Assembly (NCBI GenBank): GCA_019828545.1
Contig: JACVRA010000190.1
Coordinates: 62,001 to 126,000, forward strand
Reading direction: 5' to 3'
Length of the DNA stretch: 64,000 nt
Source of the DNA: Paracamarosporium sp. OC-R06-R3
Taxonomy: Eukaryota > Ascomycota > Dothideomycetes > Pleosporales > Didymosphaeriaceae
Shown here: positions 11,928-21,779 of the stretch, piece after piece
Layout of the letters: each line of letters begins with the position of its first letter
How positions within the stretch are numbered: position 1 is the stretch's first letter
Made by a program: the position numbers and the translations under genes
The notes under the pieces: generated by a model
Told to the model about the DNA's origin: nothing
Database searches by the model: none
What the model saw: the letters and a program-made list of their open reading frames with translations, nothing else

Positions 11928-12151
11928 CTAGGTCTCCAGCGACATATATCACGAGATAGCGAGGGCCATCCTCTGACGCTGTTGCGGACGCTGTCCTGAT
12001 TCTGCCGGGCGGTGAGCGGACGGAGGTGTCGGCGAAACCGGGCCCCGCCAAAATTTTGGGACGGAACTCGAGCTCAGAGGTTCGAGTGCACAGGCGGTTG
12101 CTTTGGGGCCTCGCAGGACCTATTGATCCTGCACACACAGATACATACACG
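11928..12151. promoter_or_regulatory. Compact bidirectional promoter, POC3-like / ECM16
   Basis: Only 224 bases separate the two start codons, so the two transcripts must share a promoter region. The helicase frame is open 126 bases further upstream (to 12026), but the protein has its family N-terminus at 12152. No TATA box was recognised, in keeping with housekeeping promoters. Confidence 0.5.
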
Positions 12152-15100
12152 ATGCCGAAATTCACCCCCCGCCAACGGAAACACAAAGTCATTGCTCGCC
12201 AGAATGCCTCCAAAGATGCGGCCTCGACCGACGCGAATCAGACCGAGATCCTCCCCGACGAACAGCGTGCGCGCAATGAGAGGAAGAAAGCCTTGAAAGA
12301 TGAGCTGGTGGCTGAGTCGAAGGGCAAGATGTCGGGGAAGAAGAAGAAGCGGCTGGACAAGTACGTGGAGACCAAGTTGAAGAAGGAAGAGAATCTCGCG
12401 CTGTTGAAGAAGCTTGCAGAGCAAAAGGTCGACACGAGTTTGCTGCGGAGTTCCAAGGCGCTGGGGAAGAATGCACAGAAGAAAAGGGAGTACAGGGTGG
12501 AAGAGCCAGAGGAATTCCATTCTTCGTCTGAGGATGAGGCGGTTCGAGAGTCGCCGAAGCCTGGAAAGGCTGTGGAGAGACCTGCGGTAGTGGAAGTGCC
12601 TGGGGAAGTTCCAGTGGCAAAAACTGCGTCCGCGTCCGGCGCTGGGGCGCAGTCTGTGGGGAGTGCAGGCCTGTTCGGGGCAGGGCTAAAGAGACCACTT
12701 GAAGTCGATAAGAGTGGGAAGCCTATTATTCAGGTTAGGAAGAGGAGGAAGGGGAAGGGGAAGCCTGTTATCGTTGAGGAGGAGGTCGAATGGGAGGGTT
12801 TCAGTTCAGAGAATGAGAACAAGGAAGACGAGGCCATGTCGGCGTCTGAGGAGTCTGCTTCCGAGGAATCTGAGAGCTCTGACGTAGAGGAAGACGAGTC
12901 GGCGTCAGGGACAGACGAGTCTGCGGAAGATTCAGAAGAAGAGAGCAGCAGTGATACAAGTGCGGATGAAGACGACAAGTCTGCGCGACAAGAGCGTTCA
13001 AACGCTTTCAAGGCCTGGGCGACAGCGCAACGAAACGAAGCGATTGGATTTGTGCCTACGAACAATCTCACGTACGCGATACCGCCGAAACCGAAAGATT
13101 TCACTCCCCGGGCACCAGAAGCGGATCCTCTCCCTCCTGAACTCGAAACGAACACCGCAACCGATGCCACCCGGAAAGCGTACAGCGTCACGGTGGAGCG
13201 CACGCCCGAAATCCAAGAGGTACGACTACAGCTCCCAGTTGTAGCTGAAGAACAAAAGATAATGGAGGCGATACACAACAATGACGTGGTAGTAGTCTGG
13301 GGTGCAACGGGTAGCGGCAAGACCACGCAGGTACCACAATTCTTGTACGAGGCTGGTTATGGCGCGCCAGATGGCCCCACACCAGGCATGATTGGTGTCA
13401 CGCAGCCAAGACGAGTTGCTGCTGTGAGTATGTCGAAACGTGTTGGTGATGAGCTGGGCAGCGATAAAGCCAGAGTTGCGTACCAGATTCGCTTTGACAC
13501 TTCGACGAGCTCAAGGACGGCGGTCAAGTTCATGACGGATGGTGTGCTGCTACGCGAAATATCGCAAGACTTTATCTTGACCAAATACTCTGCCATTGTC
13601 ATCGACGAGGCGCACGAGCGGAGCGTGAACACGGACATTCTGATTGGTATGCTAAGCAGAATCGTTGATTTGCGCGCGGATCTAGTGAAAAAGGATCCAG
13701 AAAAGAACAAACCGCTCAAGCTCATCATCATGTCTGCTACGCTAAGGATATCTGATTTTACTGAAAATACGCGACTGTTCAGATATGGACCACCACCGTT
13801 ACTGAAAGCCGAAGGGCGGCAATTTGAAGTGACGAACCATTTTGCCCGTAAAACGCAGAGAGACTACGTTGAGGAGATGTACCGCAAGGTTTGCCGAGGA
13901 CATCGCAAGCTCCCGCGTGGAGGCATGTTGGTGTTTTTGACCGGCCAGAATGAGATAATGCACTTGGCGAAAAGGTTGAGGCAAACTTTCTCGTCTACCC
14001 AAGGAAAGGAGGTCACAGCTGGGAAAGTACAGATTTCGCCGGAGCAGACCGCGCTCGAGACTGAGGACATCGAGTTAGGTGTTGACAAAGAAGATTACCA
14101 GGACGATGATGGGTCAGATTCTGACGACTCCGTTATCATGGGTCTCGATGACGAAGACAAAGGCGAGTTTGACATCGGAGAAGAAGAGGCTGAGACAGAA
14201 GAGATGAAGGTCCATGTCTTGCCCCTTTACTCTCAACTACCAACAAACCAGCAACTGCGCGTTTTCGATCCCCCGCCTGAAGGATCCCGTCTTATTGTCC
14301 TGGCAACTAATGTTGCTGAGACCAGTTTGACCATCCCTGGCATTCGTTATGTGTTCGACTGCGGAAGAGCGAAGGAGAAGAAGTACGACCTTACTACAGG
14401 CGTTCAGAGTTTTGAAGTGGGTTGGATCAGCAAGGCAAGTGCAAACCAGAGAGCTGGTCGTGCCGGTCGTACTGGACCAGGCCACTGTTACCGCCTTTAC
14501 TCGTCCGCTGTCTTCGAGCGCGACTTCGACGAGTACGCCGAGCCGGAGATCATGCGGACACCGCTAGAGGGTGTCGTTCTTCAACTCAAGAGCATGGGTG
14601 CTCCTGTCCTGGGCTTTCCCTTCCCCACTCCACCCGATCGTACCAACTTGCAAAAGGCAGAGAACCTCCTCTCCTACCTCGGCGCTGTTTCTTCTGATGG
14701 CAAAGTAACAAAGCTGGGTCATGAGCTATCCCTTTACCCGCTTAATCCACGGTTCGCGAGGATATTGGTCATGGGCGTGGCGCAGAACCTTACTGCTCAA
14801 ACGATCGCCCTCGTAGCCGCCCTGTCCGTCCCAGAACTCATTACCCCAGAGAACAAGCTTGGTCTCCGCGATCCCCCGCCTGACGATCCATCGCATATCC
14901 GTACTGAGCAGGACAACATCGAAGCCGAAGAGCGGTCCCGGCTTCGGAAAGCGTACAACAAAGCACAAGCAAAACTCGCGGTTAATGCAAAGCACAGTGA
15001 TTGTATAAAGCTCAATAACGCGGTATGCGCCTACGCCTACGAGGCTGATGTTGAGTCGTTCTGCGAAGACATGTTTCTCAATGCGAAGGGAATGCGGGAG

Positions 15101-15772
15101 GCAGGCCAGCTGAGACAACAGCTCACGTCCATCGTTCGTGCCCACCGACCGACGGCTATTTCTGCGTACCAAGCAAAGCTTCCAGCGCCTTCTACTCAAG
15201 AGATCAATCTATTGACGCAAATATGCGCGGCAGGATTTATAGATCAGATAGCGCTGCGTGCGGACCTTGCGCCTGTTCCACCGGACCTTCCACGCAAACC
15301 GAAAACTGCGATAGACGTCCCGTACCTTACGCTTTTCTCCTCTACTGCTGAACGAATCACCAAGGACGATACAGCGAAGCAATATGTGTACATCCATCCC
15401 TCCTCTCTGCTTGCTCGTACGCCGCCGGCCAAACTCCCGGCCTACATCGTCTACTCGCATCTTCAGCGCGCCGCTCCCTCAACCGTGGACGCGGTCAAAT
15501 CTCCTAAGACACGCATGCATCCTCTGACTCCTGTCACGCGCCCCCAAATCATCAACATTGCGCTCAACACACCACTGTTACAGGTAGGAAAACCGAAGGG
15601 CAAAATCGTTGAGCTGAGCAAGGAAATGGGTGTCGAGCGGCGAGAGTGCGAAGTCGAGGTGACGCTCCAGGGTGAGAAGGGCAGCCAGGGGTGGGGCTTG
15701 GGCATCAAGAGGGTGATACAACGGAAAGATGCGACTACAAAGATTTGGAGTGTGGAGAAAGTACTGGGTTGA
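12152..15772 (+). CDS. ECM16: DEAH-box RNA helicase Dhr1/Ecm16 (DHX37)
   Basis: Single exon, 1206 residues from the start MPKFTPRQRKHKVI, which matches the basic N-terminus of this family; a longer in-frame start at 12026 adds 42 unlike residues. Dhr1 is the nucleolar helicase that removes U3 snoRNA from pre-18S rRNA in the SSU processome. Seen: Lys/Arg-rich N-terminus, long acidic Ser/Glu region (about 220-290), motif I GATGSGKT at 384-391, DEAH at 485-488, SAT at 528-530, an acidic insert between the RecA lobes (about 630-690), motif VI QRAGRAGR at 766-773, then the winged-helix, ratchet (HA2) and OB-fold parts. The insert between the two lobes is a trait of Dhr1 relative to spliceosomal DEAH helicases. 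All motifs are intact. Confidence 0.95.
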   Translation: MPKFTPRQRKHKVIARQNASKDAASTDANQTEILPDEQRARNERKKALKDELVAESKGKMSGKKKKRLDKYVETKLKKEENLALLKKLAEQKVDTSLLRSSKALGKNAQKKREYRVEEPEEFHSSSEDEAVRESPKPGKAVERPAVVEVPGEVPVAKTASASGAGAQSVGSAGLFGAGLKRPLEVDKSGKPIIQVRKRRKGKGKPVIVEEEVEWEGFSSENENKEDEAMSASEESASEESESSDVEEDESASGTDESAEDSEEESSSDTSADEDDKSARQERSNAFKAWATAQRNEAIGFVPTNNLTYAIPPKPKDFTPRAPEADPLPPELETNTATDATRKAYSVTVERTPEIQEVRLQLPVVAEEQKIMEAIHNNDVVVVWGATGSGKTTQVPQFLYEAGYGAPDGPTPGMIGVTQPRRVAAVSMSKRVGDELGSDKARVAYQIRFDTSTSSRTAVKFMTDGVLLREISQDFILTKYSAIVIDEAHERSVNTDILIGMLSRIVDLRADLVKKDPEKNKPLKLIIMSATLRISDFTENTRLFRYGPPPLLKAEGRQFEVTNHFARKTQRDYVEEMYRKVCRGHRKLPRGGMLVFLTGQNEIMHLAKRLRQTFSSTQGKEVTAGKVQISPEQTALETEDIELGVDKEDYQDDDGSDSDDSVIMGLDDEDKGEFDIGEEEAETEEMKVHVLPLYSQLPTNQQLRVFDPPPEGSRLIVLATNVAETSLTIPGIRYVFDCGRAKEKKYDLTTGVQSFEVGWISKASANQRAGRAGRTGPGHCYRLYSSAVFERDFDEYAEPEIMRTPLEGVVLQLKSMGAPVLGFPFPTPPDRTNLQKAENLLSYLGAVSSDGKVTKLGHELSLYPLNPRFARILVMGVAQNLTAQTIALVAALSVPELITPENKLGLRDPPPDDPSHIRTEQDNIEAEERSRLRKAYNKAQAKLAVNAKHSDCIKLNNAVCAYAYEADVESFCEDMFLNAKGMREAGQLRQQLTSIVRAHRPTAISAYQAKLPAPSTQEINLLTQICAAGFIDQIALRADLAPVPPDLPRKPKTAIDVPYLTLFSSTAERITKDDTAKQYVYIHPSSLLARTPPAKLPAYIVYSHLQRAAPSTVDAVKSPKTRMHPLTPVTRPQIINIALNTPLLQVGKPKGKIVELSKEMGVERRECEVEVTLQGEKGSQGWGLGIKRVIQRKDATTKIWSVEKVLG

Positions 15773-16314
15773 TGGAAGTGGAATGATTATACCCTTAGGA
15801 AATGAATTAGGTTTTGTTGGTAAAAGTTGAAATATCCAGATGCATGCAGTTCTCTTTCGCCGTCGTAAACATACGCCGAGGACAGGGTTGCCCACATCTC
15901 AGGAATGCGAATCGTCCATGCAGTTCATCCGAAAAACAGTAGAGGCATAGTCTTAGAGGCATATACACTAGTCGTGTACACTTGTACACAAGTCTTGAAA
16001 GACAGATGATATAATACGATAAGATGTGGAACAGGTTGCGCCTTTTCTTAAGATTGAATGTGCTCCGTTACCCATTAGTACTCCGTAGGAATTATGGTTG
16101 CACTCAAATGACCAGGCTGGTTTTTTTACAGAGAAAGCATAAAATGATCATGCTGGATGATTATATTAGATGCACCTCGATTTATCTGGAGGAACGTAAG
16201 AATCATTATCGTGAATGCAAGCGCTAATTCCCACAACTTTTGCTCATTACACATTACTCGACATACAAATCTATCACTCCCTCATGAGTATCTCGACCTG
16301 GATAGCTGTGTATG
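15773..16314. other. Convergent spacer, AT-rich
   Basis: 542 bases between the convergent helicase and surface-protein genes. AT-rich, only short open frames, nothing recognised beyond the expected 3' UTRs. Confidence 0.5.
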
Positions 16315-17396
16315 CTACGGCAACTCCACGGGTTGTGACACGCCATTCCTATACTTCATCGCGCCCGCCGCACCATCCATCTCACTAACACCTCTCCCTT
16401 CCATCTCCATAGGTTCATTGCCACTTCTCGAGTTGACTATACCATATCCCGCCGGCACTACACTTCCACCTCCCGCTTCGACATAATCGTGGGAACGCGC
16501 GGTTTTGTTCGAGCCGGCACCCTTGCCGTTTGCGTTACTGGCATTCATATTCGCGCGGCGCCTGCGATACAACGTGATCCCAACAACGAGTGAGACCAGA
16601 AGCACAACACCGAGGCCTACGCCCACACCAATCCCCGCCTTTGCTCCAGTAGAGAGTTGTGAAGAACTGCTGGACGAGGCGGACGGCAGCGTAGATGAAG
16701 ACGAAGTCGGTGTCGAAGTCGAAGTAGAACTGGAACTAGAACTAGAACTAGAAGACGAGGATGGGATTACGGCGCCGAGCGAAATAGGAATGTTGAACGC
16801 TTCGGAGGAGTCGGTCTCGTCGCAGCAGCCGGTGTTGTTGCTGCCGCAGCACCATTTCGTTGCCGTATTGGTATCACCGCAGGGGGTCATTTCTGCGCTG
16901 CCGTCATCGGAGTGTTGCTTTGCGATGTCAGTCAGTTAATTGATCAATGATATACACCCGCTTCCTCAGGCTTTTCTACATGATCTATCATGGAGTTTGA
17001 TGCAGATCGAGGTTCATGAACACTTACACCAGTACCCGTACAAACATTCTTCAAGCATCTTCCACTAGCCCAGTTCTTATCTGTGCAATAGTCTCTCCAG
17101 TAACTATACAGTGTATCACCATTCTCATTAATTAGAATGTTTTGACATAGCCCGTTCGACATGCACGTATCCGCCGTGAAACCATATTTAATGGATCCAC
17201 CGGGAGGATTAGGCCGGTTGATTGAGCAGCAGACATGGGCGAGCGGAGAACTGGTGTCGTTGGAGCAAGGCTGCGAGGAGAACGTGGGCGACCACTCTGT
17301 GACTGGGGTACCGTCGGTGTAGTAGCACGTTGCGGAGGCGAGGGGAAGTGCTGCGAGGGAAGCAAGAGTCAGGGCGAGGCGCTGCATGGTGTGCAT
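16315..17396 (-). CDS. Cys-rich single-pass surface protein with Ser-rich stalk
   Basis: Two exons (17396-17028 and 16917-16315) around a 110 bp intron; 323 residues, or 320 from the second ATG. Order: signal peptide (LALTLASLAALPLASA), a Cys-rich ectodomain of about 120 residues starting CYYTDGTPV with CCSINRP, CMSNGLCQN, YWRDYCTDKNW and WCCGSNNTGCCDE, a Ser/Thr stalk (runs of Ser near 160-200), one TM helix (GAKAGIGVGVGLGVVLLVSL), a basic stop-transfer RRRR, and a short cytosolic tail. Such proteins are common and mostly unnamed in filamentous ascomycetes. The layout resembles cell-wall stress sensors (Wsc/Mid2 type), but the Cys pattern is not the WSC domain. Function unknown; a sensing or wall-linked role is inference. 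Confidence 0.8.
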
Positions 17397-18385
17397 AGAC
17401 CGTTGGCACCACTGGAGGGATAGCTATGGAATGTACAGCATCCACTCTTGACCCGCCTATGTTCGTCGAAGAGATAAGGAAATGAGGGGAAAGAGGCGTC
17501 AAGAGCAAAAAAGACAGTGCCTGTCAGCACAGAGGCTTATTTATCAATGGCTCCACCTCTCTGTAGTCCAGGAGGCAGAGCAACTGTACCTTTGGCACCA
17601 CTAGTCGAGATAGCTGTAAGGCTATGACGCGTGTGGGTTGGTGGAAGGCCGGTGGGGTGGCTATCCGAAGAACGAGAGCAGGTACTTAATTCGCTTGACG
17701 TACACCGTATCCATACATGTAGCGAGGGCATCGAGACAGCATCACCTACAGATACTGCATATATGTTAAGCCAACGATACATCCAGTCGGATATCTCGTA
17801 AATGTATCTGCCTTGTATGCATAGAATCACGAGATCGACACAAGCAACGGAAGCCCGAAGTCAAGCCTCAAGGCAAGTCTGGAAAACTTTAAAATAGCAG
17901 AGCAAATGGCCAGTTTCGAGCATAAGCCCTATGTAGAGCAGCTAACCAATACTCAGTCCCGAGAGGTGTAGTTTTCCTAGTGGCCTATCTTATAGGTTTT
18001 CGATTTCGACCTAAGTAAGCACTTGCTTGCGATCGTGTCCCACTTGATACGCTATGCGAGAGACGGGACGGTATTCGCCCAGACGCACGCTCCTCGCAAT
18101 CTAGCAGCATCTGGTGCGAAAGCCTCGAAGCGATCGCCGTACAGTCCGCGGGTTTGTTCCCAAGCCAACTTTAGCTAGTTGGCGCACATATGTGCATTGC
18201 GTACGGGAGAGTGCGCGGGGTGGCTGAGTAGCCATCTAAAAGAAGAGTTCTTCCGTAGATTTAGACGCAAATACGAGGCAATGAATCAATTTGCAGATGT
18301 CTGTGCGGAGACATTTGAACGTGGACTTCGATGGGCGATGTCTACCTCTCTTAACTAGTGGCACGCCACATAACTCTCAACGAAA
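17397..18385. other. Intergenic, no gene seen
   Basis: About 1 kb. It holds the promoter of the surface-protein gene and the 3' flank of the sugar transporter. One 97-residue frame is present but without coding pattern. Confidence 0.5.
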
Positions 18386-20111
18386 CTATTCTCTCACTAC
18401 ACTCGACTCGGTCTGAACCTTCTCGTTCATAAGCACTTCAACGCGGTGCTCTTTCTCAATACTCTTCCTTGCGTTCGCATCCAGTGTGTTCAACACACCT
18501 ACACACTTGTACGTTTTGAATTTCCTCGCCGGAAGACGTGCTTCGAACATCTCGTCAATCTCTTCTAGTGTTCGGTTCTTCACCTCGGGAAGGAAGAAGA
18601 AAACCCAAGCAGCCGCCAGCACGCAAGATGGGAACCAGATATAACCGTAGCGCGGCCCCCAGTTGAGCGATTGTGGATTGATAAAGTATGGTGCTGTGAA
18701 AGTCGTAAGCCACGCGCCAGCGAACCCAACAGCTGCAGCCATTCCAAATGTGTGCGAGCGGAGACGCTGTGTGGGAATTTCACCGCCAGCTAGCCAAGCG
18801 TATGTTGCGACGAGGCCGTTGTAACTGAACATATAGAGGCAGGATAGGGCGACGATGACAGTGCCTGTACTCTTCGTGCCCGGTTTCTTATCGTATACGA
18901 TTGCGACGATAATTTGGAGGATACCGCAGACAAGTAAGCCGGTCATGAGGAGGACGCGACGATTTCCAAACTTGACAATGATAAGGGAGTTTGCGATGAT
19001 GGCTAGGATACCGATACAGCTGAGTACGTTCGACATGGCGAATGGGTTCGAGACCTTCGCCATGGTCAAAAAGTAAGCTTTGTATGCTGTCCAGAAATTA
19101 GCAATGGCGTCGTAATATTCCACGATCAGAACTGCTCACCGATAATGAACATTGCGCCCGACGCAGCCTGGAGCGAGACCGCAGCTATGGCGAGAAGCGT
19201 CCGCCTACGGTCCACGGGGTTCTTAACCATGTCAACCCAGCCCACACCAGAGCTCATCTCTTTCTCCTTGTCAATGGCTGCCTTGATCTCCGCAGCTTCG
19301 GCCGCTGTGTCATGACCATCGGGCCTCAGCCAGTCAAGCGACTTCTTGCCTTCTTCATACCTTCCTTGCAAGATCAGCCATCGAGGTGATTCGGGAATCC
19401 AGAGCATCCCAACGGCGAGAAAAAAGGGAACGACATATATGAGGCCAAGTGGGATGAGGTAAGAGGATTTGTCTGGACGTTTGGCCGTGGCCCAGTCTAC
19501 TATGGTGCCGATTAAAGTACCCTGACATGATTAGCGACTGCGCTGCGTTAAAGGGTGTGCGATACACACAAGCGAAGTGAAGAATTGGAACCCAGTCAAG
19601 AATAGCCCACGGAACTTGGCAGTGCTGCTCTCTTGGATGTAAAGTTGCGAGAACGTCATGAAGTATCCGTTGGCCAACCCAATAACAAGGCGGCCAACAT
19701 ATAACGCCCCTATGTGCGTGGTTGTCATCATAATAATATTGGCGACACAGCAAGTAAAGCAAGCGGCCCAGAGGCAAGCCCTTCGGCCAAGCCTGTTTGC
19801 GACAAGGCCTGCTGTACCCGAACTGATGAAGGCACCCAGCGTCATGAGCGATGAGATCAACTGCTGTCTTTCAGTGGCGATGTTCCAACCTGTTGGTGAT
19901 GCGGGAGTTCGGTAGCCATAGATCTGGGTAACATCAGTACGTACTCCGACGTGTGAAGAGGGTAAGGTACCTGCAGAAAGCCAACCATTGCTTGCAGTCC
20001 ACCGATCATGCCAAAATCGATGCCATATTGGAAAGGGCTCAATATCATGACCCCGCAAGCAAGAAACAACCGCCAATGCGTCGTCCATGTCTCTTTCTTT
20101 GCGTCCGCCAT
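18386..20111 (-). CDS. MFS sugar transporter (PF00083 type)
   Basis: Four exons: 20111-19971, 19923-19570, 19521-19140 and 19086-18386, introns 47-53 bp; 525 residues. Sugar-porter signatures are clear: DFGMIGGLQAM after TM1, NRLGRRACLW after TM2 (GRR loop), GRLVIGLANGYF in TM4, PESPRWLILQGR after TM6, and LPEVKNRTLEEIDEMFE after TM12. These define a plasma-membrane hexose/oligosaccharide proton symporter; the exact sugar cannot be read from sequence. The last intron lies in the TM7 region and its removal restores MFIIAYKAYF. No sugar-degrading enzyme or regulator is adjacent. Complete, no anomaly. Confidence 0.9.
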
Positions 20112-21779
20112 GTTGACGTAGGGCAGGAGTACAATTGACGGGATACGAGGATGCGCTGCTTCGCGGGTGCTGCCCTCTTAAAGGCGTCGATCAACCGGGG
20201 TCGTTTGCGCCCAGACCAAAAACACAGAATCCATTTAGCCATCTGCCGAACGCCATGCCAAGTCGCCAGTGTATCCAAAGGAATCGCAGTTGCGGGGACC
20301 CCACAAGGGAGCGTGCTAAAGCGTTGTCAAGGCGGAGACGACTTGGCACTTTATCTAAGTTGGATGTGGGGAGTACAAGAGCGAGGACAGGTGCAGGTCA
20401 ACTCTAAATAGAGGGCAAAATACATGGGCTATCTATCTGCCCGGATGAACACGACGGATGGAATGCAGGGTACCTTGTTCCGTACTTCTGCAAGGCACAC
20501 GCTCCGACATGGCCAGCAACTCATCTGCTGTGTGACCCCACGATTCTCTCCGCGACCCCTACGCGTGGCTTGAACGTCTGGCGGGTGTTATCTCATCGAC
20601 AAGAAATGGCGCTCCGGCAGTTCTGTCTCGACGCTGTCGCTGATGTTTCTAATCGATCATTAGAGGCCCTTGGGATTCCGCTCATGAATCGTTGGGACGG
20701 GGCGTTGGGCGTTTTCGGTTTAGCCTGCTACGACACAGGCGTGCGGCGTGGACGTCAACGCTTGTGAAGCAACATCTCGAAGGCGTGAATATGCTGGCGT
20801 AGGCGGCTCGCCGTGTATCAAAGCGGAAGGCATTGCATGTGACACGTTGGCTTCTATGGGCAATTCAAGTTTATGAGCATCGTGCTGAAAGCTTGCGTAC
20901 GAATGCGCAAGAGGTGGGAAGAGGATTGCAAGCTAGTCTAGGAATTGGCTATTACAAGAAGAAGATGGCAAGGCACAGGTATATGTAATGCAATGCGAAG
21001 AGAAGGAGCCGGAGTCAGTTGGATAGCAAGGAGTGGCGTTTGAAAGCGCCAAGACTTGCCCTTCGACCACTCCACGCGGAAGGCGACAGGATCACCAACG
21101 AAGATAGCATCCAGCAGTCCACGGAACTCCATGGTAGACTTACACGCACCAATTTGCGCTCATCCACGGCGACTGCACAGCAGACAAATTCTCACAACAC
21201 CCACCGCGAAGCTCGAGGCAATCTGGTCGACTGCTCACCGGTGTCCACGAGTAGACCATACGCACGAGCATTCACAAGCCGCAAATCCACTGCAATTTTC
21301 CAGTGCAGGTTTTCGTCCACAATAATAGTGCTATTGAGCGATTGTTCGCTCAAGCCAAACGCGACTGCCTGCTATTGTGCTCCTGTTGCGTTGCTCATTC
21401 ACCAGCTTCGCGCCATCGTGACGACCCACCAATTTGCAACAGGTGTGGAGTAGTGAACCAATCAGAGGCTCGAGTGAATTCAGAACGAGGTGGCTGGGAG
21501 AGTGCTACAACAGCGTCACAATAGCAAGGCTGCTGGTGAGTGCACTGACCAGCGATGAATAGTCGTATTGTCCTCGATCTCTTCACTTCACCGTCCCCAG
21601 TAGCTATATAAAGCCTCCCACTGCCATCTTGCAACCTTTCCTTCTACACCAACTTCTTCACTTACAACGAACCAGACAACTTCGTTGATACCAAAACTTT
21701 CGCCATCTCGGCACTCTTCACTTCACTCTTCACTTCCACTACTTTCTAACTTCTCACCGTAACTTGCATCGTATTCACA
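20112..21779. promoter_or_regulatory. Long divergent intergenic region
   Basis: 1.67 kb between the divergent sugar transporter and the sulfotransferase-like gene. Open frames near 21019-21524 have no family pattern. The right end has a clear TATA box and a pyrimidine-rich leader. The size suggests regulated expression of one or both genes (inference). Confidence 0.45.
21605..21612 (+). promoter_or_regulatory. TATA box of the sulfotransferase-like gene
   Basis: TATATAAA lies 168 bases before the ATG at 21780. It is followed by a CT-rich segment and several CTTCACTT-like repeats (about 21655-21745), a plausible transcription start zone and leader. Confidence 0.6.
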
